From NCBI RefSeq assembly GCF_026274175.1, contig NZ_JAPHNL010000090.1, forward strand, positions 1-64,000: a DNA stretch of 64,000 nt. The letters are read 5' to 3'. Position 1 is the first letter of the stretch. Every line of letters begins with the position of its first letter. Below are positions 41,842 to 50,618 of this stretch, in pieces. Below the pieces are notes generated by a model. The model did not search any database and had not been told where the DNA came from. It was given only the letters and a program-made list of their open reading frames with translations. The translations under genes and the position numbers were made by a program. The stretch comes from Streptomyces beihaiensis. GTDB taxonomy: Bacteria > Actinomycetota > Actinomycetes > Streptomycetales > Streptomycetaceae.

Positions 41842-42933
41842 TCACCGCGTCTGCGTGACTTTCGCCAGGGCGCGCGGCGCGTCCGGGTCCTGACCGCGCG
41901 CGATGGTCACCTCGTACGCGAGCTGCTGCAGCGGAAGGATCTCCAGGACCGGCTCCACCTCCTCCGCCACCCCGGGCTCGGGCATCACGAAACCGGCCGA
42001 GGCCCGCTCCACCTGGGCGGCGGGACCGACGACCATCAGGTCGGCGCCACGCCCGCGCAACCGGTCGAGGACGGGCTGCAGCGCGGCTCCGCCCTTGCCG
42101 TCGGTGACCACGGCGATGACCGGGGAGATGTTGTCGACCATGGCGAGCGGTCCGTGCAGCAGATCGGCGCCGGAGTAGGCGAGGGCGGGGATGTAGCTGG
42201 TCTCCATCAGCTTCAGTGCGGCCTCCTTGGCGGTCGGATAGCCGTAGCCGCGGGAGGTGATCACCATGCGCTCGGCGAAGCGGTAGCGGGAGGCGAGCAG
42301 CCGCACCTCGTCCCGGCGGTCGAGCAGTTCGGCGGCGAGGTCGGGCAGCGGCGCGGCGGCGGAGGCGTCGCCGTCGCGCATCCCCTCGACGAACAGGTAG
42401 AGCGCGAGCAGTGACGACGTGTACGTCTTGGTCGCGGGCAGCGCCTTCTCCGGTCCCGCCATGATGTCGATGTGGTACTCGGAGACGGCCGCCAGCGGGG
42501 AGTCCGGGTTGTTGGTCACCGCGAGGGTGATCGCACCGGCCGCACGGGCGGCCTTGGCGGACGCGACCAGGTCGGGCGAGCCACCCGACTGGCTGACGGT
42601 GACGACGAGGACGTCCCTGAGGTCGGGCCGGGCGCCGTAGGCCGTCGTGGTGGACATCGAGGTCAGGCCGCAGGGCAGGCCGAGCCGGATCTCCAGGAGG
42701 TACTTGGCGTAGAGCGCGGCGTGGTCGGAGGTGCCGCGCGCGGCGAGCAGGACGAAGCGGGGGCCGCGGGCGGCCACCTGCCGGGCGACCTCCCGGATCC
42801 GGGGCGCGCCCGCGCCCAGGAGGCGGCGCAGGGCGTCCGGCTGTTCACGGATCTCCCGTTCCATGATCCGGCCCGGCCGCTCCGCGCCGTCCGCGGGGCC
42901 GGGCGCGGGCGGGGCGGGTGGCATGGCAGTCAT
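41842..42933 (-). CDS. SIS domain sugar-phosphate isomerase/deaminase (GlmS-isomerase-like)
   Basis: This 363-aa protein consists of two SIS domains without the glutaminase domain of GlmS. FVLLAARGTSDHAALYAKYLLE starts the first, VTVSQSGGSPDLVASAKAAR holds the phosphosugar Ser motif, and TSRGYGYPTAKEAALKLMET starts the second, close to GlmS. The C-terminus DPDAPRALAKVTQTR resembles the GlmS PRNLAKSVTV ending. The ATG at 42933 has GGAGG eight bases upstream. It diverges from nagB across a dre site, so it likely processes glucosamine or N-acetylglucosamine phosphates (AgaS/NagB-II or NagS-like). The exact reaction is uncertain. Confidence 0.82.
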   Translation of the reverse strand: MTAMPPAPPAPGPADGAERPGRIMEREIREQPDALRRLLGAGAPRIREVARQVAARGPRFVLLAARGTSDHAALYAKYLLEIRLGLPCGLTSMSTTTAYGARPDLRDVLVVTVSQSGGSPDLVASAKAARAAGAITLAVTNNPDSPLAAVSEYHIDIMAGPEKALPATKTYTSSLLALYLFVEGMRDGDASAAAPLPDLAAELLDRRDEVRLLASRYRFAERMVITSRGYGYPTAKEAALKLMETSYIPALAYSGADLLHGPLAMVDNISPVIAVVTDGKGGAALQPVLDRLRGRGADLMVVGPAAQVERASAGFVMPEPGVAEEVEPVLEILPLQQLAYEVTIARGQDPDAPRALAKVTQTR

Positions 42934-43129
42934 TGCGGGCACCTCCGGGGTCGGCGCTGCGGTTCTGGCCCCTTCCACTGTGGCCGCTGCCCGGGCCGTC
43001 CGCCCCTCGACGTGCCGGGGACCGGTCGAGCGCACAGCATGGATCGCGGCGGATTCCGCGGCGGATTCCGGCGCCGGATTCGACATCGGATTCCGCGTCG
43101 GCCTGACCGGCGGGGCACCGCTCTGCTAG

Positions 43130-43145
43130 ATTGGTCTATACCACA
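43130..43145. promoter_or_regulatory. DasR site (dre) between SIS gene and nagB
   Basis: ATTGGTCTATACCACA matches about 13 of 16 dre positions and lies 82 bp before the nagB start and 197 bp before the SIS start, so it could control both. Confidence 0.75.
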
Positions 43146-43226
43146 TGCGCACCATCGTGGGCCGGTCCGTTCGCCGTCCGGCCCACGACCGACTACCGAC
43201 TCTCCGACCAGAACGGCAGGCCCAGC

Positions 43227-44012
43227 GTGGAAGTTGTGATCGTTCCGGACGCCAAGGCAGGTGGCGAGCTGATCGCCGAGGCCGTGGCCCAGCTGCTGCG
43301 GCGCAAGCCCGACGCGCTGCTCGGCGTGGCCACCGGCTCGACCCCGCTGCCCGTCTACGAGGCACTGACGGCGAAGGTGCGCGCCGGTGAGCTCGACGCC
43401 TCGGCGGCGCGGATCGCCCAGCTCGACGAGTACGTGGGACTGCCCGCCGGGCACCCCGAGTCCTACCGGGCGACGGTACTGCGCGAGGTCGTGGAGCCGC
43501 TCGGGCTCGGTCCCGGATCGTTCATGGGACCCGACGGCAGTGCCGAAGACGTGCAGGCCGCGTGCGCGGCGTACGACGCGGCGCTGGCCAGCGCGGGCGG
43601 CGTGGACCTGCAGCTGCTCGGCATCGGGACGGACGGGCACATCGGGTTCAACGAGCCGTGCTCGTCGCTGGCCTCCCGCACCCGGATCAAGACGCTGACC
43701 GAGCAGACGATCAAGGACAACGCGCGCTTCTTCGACGGCGACGTCGGCCAGGTGCCGCGGCACGTCATCACGCAGGGCATCGGCACGATCCTCGAAGCCC
43801 GGCACCTGGTACTGCTCGCCACCGGCGAGGGCAAGGCGGACGCGGTCGCGGCGACCGTGGAGGGTCCCGTGGCGGCGGTCGTGCCCGCGTCGGCGCTGCA
43901 ACGGCACCCCCACGCGACCGTCGTCGTGGACGAGGCGGCGGCGTCGAAGCTGAAGCTGGCGGACTACTTCCGGCACACGTACACCAACAAGCCCGAGTGG
44001 CAGGGTCTCTAG
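43227..44012 (+). CDS. nagB: Glucosamine-6-phosphate deaminase NagB
   Basis: This 261-aa enzyme converts glucosamine 6-phosphate to fructose 6-phosphate and ammonia. LLGVATGSTPLPVYEAL is the phosphate-binding loop, QLDEYVGLP contains the catalytic Asp (D72 of E. coli), and LLGIGTDGHIGFNEPCSS carries Asp141 and His143 equivalents. The GTG at 43227 (VEVVIVPDAKAGG) has GGCAGG upstream. In Streptomyces nagB is a DasR target, and a dre lies upstream. Its last 245 bp are overlapped, antisense, by an extended dasD frame. Confidence 0.95.
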   Translation: MEVVIVPDAKAGGELIAEAVAQLLRRKPDALLGVATGSTPLPVYEALTAKVRAGELDASAARIAQLDEYVGLPAGHPESYRATVLREVVEPLGLGPGSFMGPDGSAEDVQAACAAYDAALASAGGVDLQLLGIGTDGHIGFNEPCSSLASRTRIKTLTEQTIKDNARFFDGDVGQVPRHVITQGIGTILEARHLVLLATGEGKADAVAATVEGPVAAVVPASALQRHPHATVVVDEAAASKLKLADYFRHTYTNKPEWQGL

Positions 44013-45687
44013 AGCCTTTCCGGCGCGCCCTGACAGACCGCCCGGCGGATCCGGCCCGTCCCCGACCAGGAGCGGCCGGATCCGTTCGGTGCTCGTACGA
44101 AGCCGCCGCCGTGCCGCAGACCCGCGCGGCACCGTGGGTGACGATGTGAAGGGCGCCGCGGGGCGGGGCCTGGGGGACGCCCATCTCGACGACGACCGTG
44201 TCCGGGCGGGCGGCGAGGAGCGTGTCCAGGGCCCGGGACATCCAGTCGTGGCGGTGCTCGTCGCGGACCACGGCCACGATGCGGCGCCCGTCGGCCGCGG
44301 CCAGGGCGGCGCCGCCGGCGTCGGGCCCCGCGTACGAGCCGGTGGTGGTGCCGGGCAGGAGCCGCTCGAGCTCGGCGGCGACACCCCACGGGGTCTCGTC
44401 GCCCACGGCGTTGTTGGCCACGGGCGAGAAGGCGGCCACATGTACGGGGGCGCCGCCTGCCGGCGCCTGTGCCGAGCCGACCGTATCTCCCGCTTCCCCC
44501 GTTCCTGCGGTTTCCCCGGTTCCCTCGGTTCCCTCGGTTACCTCGGTTTCCCCGGTTCCCGCGGTTCCTCCGCTCCCCCGCGTCACCCGCAGAGCCCGGC
44601 GGGCCGCGGTCAGGCCCACGTCGGCGGGGACCTCGCCCCAGGAAGCCTCCGGCGCACGCGCCGTGCCCGCGCCGGCGCCCCTCGCCCACTCCGCGAGGCC
44701 GCGCACCCGTGCGGCCGCGTCCGCGAGGCGTTCCTCCGGCAGTTCGCCGGTGCGGACGGCTGCGACGAGTGCGTCGCGCAGGCGGTGGACCGTGGACTCG
44801 TCGTGCAGTCCGCCGCCCACGCAGATGGCGTCCGCGCCCGCGGCGATGGCCAGGACGCTGCCGCGTTCGATGCCGTACCGCGCGGAGATGGCCTTCATCT
44901 CGATGCCGTCCGTGACGATCAGGCCGTCGTAGCCCAGCTCTTCGCGCAGCAGCCCGGTCAGGATGCGGCGGGAGAGCGTGGCCGGGCGGTCCGGGTCGAG
45001 GGCCGGGACCAGGATGTGTGCGCTCATCACGGCCCGTGAACCCGCCGCGATGGCCGCGCGGAACGGCGCGAGATCACGCTCGTACAGGACGTCCACGCCC
45101 ACGTCGATGCGTGGCATGGCGTGGTGCGAGTCGACGCCCGTGTCGCCGTGGCCGGGGAAGTGCTTGGTGCTGACCGCCACACCGGCGGCCTGCATGCCCT
45201 CGACGTACGCGGCCGTGTGGCGGCAGACCAGGGCCGTGTCCGCGCCGAAGGAGCGGACGCCGATGACCGGGTTGTCGGGGTTGGCGTTGACGTCGGCGGA
45301 GGGGGCCCAGTTGAGGTTGACGCCGCACTCGGCGAGGCGGCGGCCGAGCGCGTAGGCGACGTCCCGGGTCAGCGCGGGGTCGTCGACCGCGCCGAGGGCG
45401 TGGTTACCGGGGAAGGACGACCCCGTGCGGACCTCGAGGCGGGTGACGTCGCCGCCCTCCTCGTCGATGGCGACCAGGACGTCGCCGCGCTCCGCCCGCA
45501 ACTGGGCGGTCAGGGCGGCCACTTGGTCCGGGGTGCGGACGTTGCGGCCGAAGAGGGCGACCGACGCCAGGCCCTCGTCCAGGCGGCGCAGCACCCAGTC
45601 GGGGGCGGTGGTGCCGGCGAAGCCGGGCTGGAGGACGGCGAGCGCGTCGCGGGTGAGGGTGTCGGTGGCGCTGGTGGCGATGGTCAT
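43768..45687 (-). CDS. dasD: Beta-N-acetylglucosaminidase DasD (GH3, NagZ-like), with extended C-terminus
   Basis: This GH3 hexosaminidase releases GlcNAc from chitobiose-type substrates. The start (MTIATSATDTLTRDALAVLQ) is 9 nt after the dasC stop. Motifs include LVAIDEEGGDVTRLE, TKHFPGHGDTGVDSHHAMP (acid/base His-Asp dyad loop) and YDGLIVTDGIEMKAI (nucleophile Asp). A Thr/Glu/Gly-rich run of GTGETEVTEG type (about 375-400) links to a Rossmann-like C-terminal domain ending HIVTHGAARVCGTAA. After that (about 44100) the frame continues 110 residues of Arg/Pro-rich, unconserved sequence through a terminator hairpin and antisense to nagB. The natural stop seems lost. Confidence 0.85.
   Translation of the reverse strand: MTIATSATDTLTRDALAVLQPGFAGTTAPDWVLRRLDEGLASVALFGRNVRTPDQVAALTAQLRAERGDVLVAIDEEGGDVTRLEVRTGSSFPGNHALGAVDDPALTRDVAYALGRRLAECGVNLNWAPSADVNANPDNPVIGVRSFGADTALVCRHTAAYVEGMQAAGVAVSTKHFPGHGDTGVDSHHAMPRIDVGVDVLYERDLAPFRAAIAAGSRAVMSAHILVPALDPDRPATLSRRILTGLLREELGYDGLIVTDGIEMKAISARYGIERGSVLAIAAGADAICVGGGLHDESTVHRLRDALVAAVRTGELPEERLADAAARVRGLAEWARGAGAGTARAPEASWGEVPADVGLTAARRALRVTRGSGGTAGTGETEVTEGTEGTGETAGTGEAGDTVGSAQAPAGGAPVHVAAFSPVANNAVGDETPWGVAAELERLLPGTTTGSYAGPDAGGAALAAADGRRIVAVVRDEHRHDWMSRALDTLLAARPDTVVVEMGVPQAPPRGALHIVTHGAARVCGTAAASYEHRTDPAAPGRGRAGSAGRSVRARRKGSRDPATRACWCTCAGSSPPASASTPPPRPRRRSRGGAVAAPTRARPPPRDPPRSPRPRPPCPRRWRAVPGAGLRGSCRCPA
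44047..44083. terminator. Terminator hairpin between nagB and dasD
   Basis: GGATCCGGCC (44047-44056) pairs with GGCCGGATCC (44074-44083), 17-nt loop. It lies 34 bp after the nagB stop. On the minus strand it now lies inside the extended dasD reading frame. Confidence 0.65.
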
Positions 45688-45696
45688 CGGCTGGCG

Positions 45697-46584
45697 TTAT
45701 CCCTTCACGGCGCCGGCGGTCAGGCCCGCGGCCATCTTGCGCTGGACGAAGAGGAAGAGGATGACGACCGGCACGGCCATCATCGTCGAGCCCGCCATCA
45801 TCGGGGCGTACTCGGTGCCGTGCTTGGTCGTGAAGTTGGCGAGCCAGACGGTGGCCGTCTGGTGCTTCTGGCTCATCAGCATGAGCGCGTACAGGTACTC
45901 GTTCCACGCCTGGATGAAGCCGTACACGGAGGTGGCGACCAGGCCGGGGGCGAGCAGCGGGAAGACGACGCGGATGAAGGCTCCGGTGCGTGTGCAGCCG
46001 TCGACCTGGGCGGCCTCCTCCAGTTCCTTGGGGATGTTGACGATGAAGCCGCGCAGCGTCCACACCGTGAAGGGCAGGATGAAGGTCAGGTACGTGATGA
46101 TCAGGCCGCTGAGCTTGTCGTACTGGCCGAGGTCGTTGAGGAGCAGGAAGACCGGGATGATCATGGCGACCAGCGGGACCATCTGGACGGCCAGGATCGC
46201 GACGATGACGACCTTGCGGCCCCGGAAGGCGAACCGGGAGATCGCGAGCGCGGCCAGCATGCCGACGACGATGCCGACGAGGACGACGGTGACCGAGACG
46301 ATGAGGCTGCGGGTCACCGGGCCCCAGAAGTCCGCGATCTGCAGCGCGCGGTGGAAGTTGTCGAGCGTGAAGCCGGTCGGCAGCAGGCTCGGGTCGGGGT
46401 CGATGGCGTCCTTGGCGGGCTTGAACGCCGTGTTCACCATCCAGTAGACGGGGAAGCCCACGATGAGGAAGACCAGCACACCGACGGCGTTCCAGCCGAT
46501 CCGGGTCTTCCTGCGCCGCTGCCGGGCGAGGGCGGCGCCCTTGGCGGGGGGCGTGGCGTTGGCGGCGGGAGTGGTGGCGCTCAC
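45697..46584 (-). CDS. dasC: DasC, ABC sugar permease (chitobiose uptake)
   Basis: This 295-aa inner membrane permease is of the MalG family, with six helices after a basic N-terminus (ARQRRRKTRIGWNAVGVLVFL). The EAA loop reads EEAAQVDGCTRTGAFIRVVFPLLAPG. The GTG start at 46584 overlaps the dasB stop as GTGA. In S. coelicolor DasABC imports N,N'-diacetylchitobiose and is energised by the shared ATPase MsiK, which explains the lack of an ATPase gene here. dasD follows after 9 nt. Confidence 0.92.
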   Translation of the reverse strand: MSATTPAANATPPAKGAALARQRRRKTRIGWNAVGVLVFLIVGFPVYWMVNTAFKPAKDAIDPDPSLLPTGFTLDNFHRALQIADFWGPVTRSLIVSVTVVLVGIVVGMLAALAISRFAFRGRKVVIVAILAVQMVPLVAMIIPVFLLLNDLGQYDKLSGLIITYLTFILPFTVWTLRGFIVNIPKELEEAAQVDGCTRTGAFIRVVFPLLAPGLVATSVYGFIQAWNEYLYALMLMSQKHQTATVWLANFTTKHGTEYAPMMAGSTMMAVPVVILFLFVQRKMAAGLTAGAVKG

Positions 46585-47591
46585 TCGACCTCTCCGATCT
46601 TGAGCATCTGGCGCATGTACACGGCGACCACGCCCAGCATGAGCAGCACGGTGATCAGCGCGATCGCCGAGCCCTGGCTGTAGTCGTTGACCTGGAACGC
46701 CTGCTTGTACGACCAGGTGGTGAGCAGCTGGAACTGGTCCTCGGGGTGGCCGCCGCGCATCACGAAGACCTGGGGGAACACGCCCATGTCCCAGATCACC
46801 GACAGAGTCGTGAGCATGACGATGATGGGCTTGAGGATGGGCAGGGTGACGTAGCGGAAGACGCCCCAGGCGCCGGAGCCGTCCAGGCGCGCGGCCTCCT
46901 CCAGCTCCTTGGGGACCTGGGTGAGGCCCGCGCTCAGCGTGATGACCACGAAGGGCACGGCGCCCCAGATCACGAGGAGCATGATGACGGCGAGGCCCTG
47001 GGGGCCGCTGGCGAACCAGTTGTGGCCGACGAGGTGGACGCCGGGCAGCTTGCTCAGCACCGCGTTGAGCACGCCGTAGTCGGAGTCGAAGAGCCACTTG
47101 AAGACGGTGGTGGCGACGATGATGGGCATGCCCCAACTGGCCACCAGGGCGATGTTGATGAGGGTCTTCACCCAGCCGGAGACCCGCTGCAGGAGCAGCG
47201 CGAGCAGCATGCCGATGACCATCGTCAGGATGACGGCGCCCGCCGCGAAGACGATGGTGCGCAGGACGACCGCCCAGAACATGCTGTCGGTGAGGACCGC
47301 CTTGAAGTTGGCGAGGCCGACCCACTGGGCGTCCTTGAATCCCCACAGCTGCGACTGGCCGAACTGCTGGAACGACAGGGTGACCAGACGCGCCATCGGA
47401 TAGCCGAGCACCGCGATCAGCACGAGCAGGCAGGGCGCGAGCAGCGCCCAGGGCGTCGCCCCCGACAGCTTCGGCCGCCGGTCGCGGGGCGCTCGGCCGC
47501 CGCCGGGCGCGGTTCCCCCTCTTGCTCCTGACGACGGTGTGGGCCGCGGTGGTGGCGGCGTCTTGGCGGTCGTCGTGTCTGCGGCACTCAT
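46581..47591 (-). CDS. dasB: DasB, ABC sugar permease (chitobiose uptake)
   Basis: This 336-aa permease is of the MalF type. The N-terminal 40 residues are Pro/Thr/Gly-rich and cytosolic, followed by six transmembrane helices starting WALLAPCLLVLIAVLGYP. The EAA loop is ELEEAARLDGSGAWGVFRYVTLPILKP. The ATG lies 140 bp downstream of dasA; the gap holds a strong hairpin. It works with DasC and the lipoprotein DasA. Confidence 0.92.
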   Translation of the reverse strand: MSAADTTTAKTPPPPRPTPSSGARGGTAPGGGRAPRDRRPKLSGATPWALLAPCLLVLIAVLGYPMARLVTLSFQQFGQSQLWGFKDAQWVGLANFKAVLTDSMFWAVVLRTIVFAAGAVILTMVIGMLLALLLQRVSGWVKTLINIALVASWGMPIIVATTVFKWLFDSDYGVLNAVLSKLPGVHLVGHNWFASGPQGLAVIMLLVIWGAVPFVVITLSAGLTQVPKELEEAARLDGSGAWGVFRYVTLPILKPIIVMLTTLSVIWDMGVFPQVFVMRGGHPEDQFQLLTTWSYKQAFQVNDYSQGSAIALITVLLMLGVVAVYMRQMLKIGEVE

Positions 47592-47695
47592 CCGCGCACT
47601 CCTCAGCGGTCCCTCATCAGGTGGTGCAAAGCTCTCAGGCGTAAAGCCGTCAGGTGGTGCGAAGCCACCCGTCGGCGCAAAGCCGTACTGCCGCC

Positions 47696-47722
47696 GGGAC
47701 CCCGCCGCCGGGGCGGGGTCCC
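47696..47722 (-). terminator. Attenuator-like hairpin between dasA and dasB
   Basis: An 11-bp stem (47696-47706 with 47712-47722, GGGACCCCGCC/GGCGGGGTCCC, 5-nt loop) lies just after the dasA stop. It probably lowers dasBC expression relative to the binding protein or stabilises dasA mRNA. Confidence 0.7.
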
Positions 47723-47731
47723 GAGGTCAGG

Positions 47732-49003
47732 TCACTTCGTGTTGATGACCTTGTCGATCTTGGCGTCCGCTTCCTTGGCGGCGGCCGCGACCGACTTCTT
47801 GCCGGTGCCGATGTCCTGGAGCATGGTCTGGAGGACCTGCTCCTTCTCGACCTGGCCCCAGCCCGGGGCCATGGGGACGAACCAGTTGGACTCGGCGGCG
47901 GTGGCCGGGACCTCGGTCTTGGGGTCGGCCTTCATGGTCGCGAGGTCCGTCTTGTTGTTGGGCAGGTTGCCCTTGGCCATCAGGCCCTTCTGGCCCTTGG
48001 AGCCGGTGAAGGCGTTGATCCACTCGGCGGCGAGCGCCTGCGCGTTCGACTTCACCGGAACGGCGAGGTCCGAGCCGCCGAGGAACACCGGCATGGCCTT
48101 GCCGGACGGGCCGGGCATGACGAAGTTCTCAAGGTTGTCCTTGAGCTTGCCGGTCTTGTCGTTCTTCGGGTCGGCCGCGGTCGCGCCCTCCCAGGCGGCA
48201 CCGAAGATCATGTCGGACTTGCCCTGGCCGTAGACGATGTAGCGGTCGGACTCGTCCTTGGTCTTGTCACCGTGCATGTACTTGTCGATGACGTTCTTGA
48301 ACTCGGTCAGCCCCTTCTGGGACTCGGGCGAGGAGAGGTTGCCCTTCCACTGGCCGCCGTCCTTCTTGGCGATGGAGCCGCCGGCGTCGTAGACGAAGGA
48401 CATGGCCGAGTACCAGTCGCGCGTGGGCTGGTACCAGGCGCTGAACTTGTCGCCCTGCTTCTTCTGGACCTTGTCGAGGTCCGCGGTGAGCTCCTTGTAC
48501 GTCTTCGGCGTGGACTTGATGCCGGAGGCGGCGGCGATGTCCTTGCGCCAGGTGGCGACGCGGCCACCGGCGTAGTACGGGACGCCGTACTCCTTGCCCT
48601 CGTACGTCACCGATGCCTTGAGGCCGTCGAGCCACTGGTCGGAGTTGTCGAACTTCGACGGGTCGATCGGGGCGAGGGCTCCCTTGACCATGTAGGAGAG
48701 CATCTCGGTGTTGCCCATCTCGACCACGTCGGGCACCTTGTCGGTGGCGAGCACGGCGTCGAGCTTGGTGTTCTTGTCGGGCCAGCCGTAGTACTCGTGG
48801 TTGATCTTGAGGCCGGGGTGGTTCTTCTTGACGGCGGCGTCGGCCGCCTTGACCAGGCCCGGCCAGTTGTTCTGGGCGTCGACCGTCAGCCAGACGGTGA
48901 GCTCCTTGGGCTCGGCGCCCGACTTCTTGTCGCCACCGCCGCACGCGGCGATCGAGACCATCATGCCGGCGATGCCGATGGCCGCTATGAGCTTGCGCTT
49001 CAT
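47732..49003 (-). CDS. dasA: DasA, chitobiose-binding lipoprotein
   Basis: This 423-aa precursor has the signal MKRKLIAAIGIAGMMVSIAAC with its lipobox Cys at 21. It is a family 1 solute-binding protein (ELTVWLTVDAQNNWPGLVKA, then KLDAVLATDKVPDVVEMGNTE, APIDPSKFDNSDQWLDGL, VPYYAGGRVATWRKD). Length and sequence fit DasA of S. coelicolor, which captures chitobiose outside the membrane and influences development. The ATG at 49003 has GAGGAGGG upstream; an ORF start 14 codons earlier is less likely. A dre site lies upstream, so DasR represses it and GlcN-6-P relieves repression. Confidence 0.94.
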   Translation of the reverse strand: MKRKLIAAIGIAGMMVSIAACGGGDKKSGAEPKELTVWLTVDAQNNWPGLVKAADAAVKKNHPGLKINHEYYGWPDKNTKLDAVLATDKVPDVVEMGNTEMLSYMVKGALAPIDPSKFDNSDQWLDGLKASVTYEGKEYGVPYYAGGRVATWRKDIAAASGIKSTPKTYKELTADLDKVQKKQGDKFSAWYQPTRDWYSAMSFVYDAGGSIAKKDGGQWKGNLSSPESQKGLTEFKNVIDKYMHGDKTKDESDRYIVYGQGKSDMIFGAAWEGATAADPKNDKTGKLKDNLENFVMPGPSGKAMPVFLGGSDLAVPVKSNAQALAAEWINAFTGSKGQKGLMAKGNLPNNKTDLATMKADPKTEVPATAAESNWFVPMAPGWGQVEKEQVLQTMLQDIGTGKKSVAAAAKEADAKIDKVINTK

Positions 49004-49150
49004 GTCACCCTCCTCAGGGATGCCTGCAACCCACCCCCCACCCACAGCAGCGATGACCTACGGGACATGCGACCGGGACATACGACGAGTACCCGCGCAA
49101 CGGCCAGGCGAGTGCGCGAGCACGGCTGATGGGACTGGGACCTGGTCATT

Positions 49151-49166
49151 AATGGTTTAGACCAGT
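49151..49166. promoter_or_regulatory. DasR site (dre) upstream of dasA
   Basis: AATGGTTTAGACCAGT matches about 14 of 16 consensus positions, 148 bp before the dasA start. A weaker second copy, CTTGGCCCAGACCAAT, is at 49175-49190 (about 11 of 16). Confidence 0.8.
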
Positions 49167-49288
49167 ACCGGGAGCTTGGCCCAGACCAATGGGAGTGTCA
49201 AGGGGCCGAGAAGGGACGTTGTCACCGTTACCGGAACGACACCCTCCAAGCGGGGCGCGCACGTTGACGGCGCGCCCCGCTCGCGAGT

Positions 49289-49304
49289 GGTGGACTAGAC
49301 CAGA
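49289..49304. promoter_or_regulatory. DasR site (dre) upstream of dasR
   Basis: GGTGGACTAGACCAGA matches about 13 of 16 dre positions, 131 bp before the dasR start, consistent with autoregulation. Confidence 0.65.
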
Positions 49305-49323
49305 CGGACGCCGGACGGTATAA

Positions 49324-50199
<876 letters not shown>

Positions 50200-50354
50200 C
50201 GGACATCGCGGCCTTACGGGCAACCGAACCGGTTCCGTTGTCCGGACGGGGCTTCCGTGGAGCGAGACTCTCGCTTAGATTTCCCGCACGTTAAGCACCA
50301 CATAAGTGTGGCTCGGCGTGGCCAGATGTGACCTGCGAGGGGACGGGAGTCGCT

Positions 50355-50618
50355 ATGTCCAATACGCCCGATGCGCCTGAAGTGAGCAGACCGGTGGTGA
50401 CACCGGTCCGCATTGTCGTCGCGCTGTGTCTTGTGGCGCCGTTCGTGGCGATGCTCTGGGTCGGCTCGTACACCAGGACGGACCCGACGTTCATCGGCAT
50501 CCCGTTCTTCTACTGGTACCAGGTCTCCTGGGTGATCATCGCGGCCGTGTTCATGGCGATCGCGTACAAGCTGTGGCAGTACGACGAGCGGACCAGGAAG
50601 TCGGGGGGCCGGTCGTGA
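50355..50618 (+). CDS. DUF3311 small membrane protein (symporter partner)
   Basis: This 87-aa protein has two transmembrane helices (IVVALCLVAPFVAMLWVGSY and PFFYWYQVSWVIIAAVFMAI). The pattern is DUF3311, small proteins encoded directly before solute:sodium symporters, as here. The stop overlaps the symporter GTG as GTGA, so both are co-translated; it probably assists membrane assembly of the symporter. GGGAG precedes the ATG at 50355. Confidence 0.85.
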   Translation: MSNTPDAPEVSRPVVTPVRIVVALCLVAPFVAMLWVGSYTRTDPTFIGIPFFYWYQVSWVIIAAVFMAIAYKLWQYDERTRKSGGRS

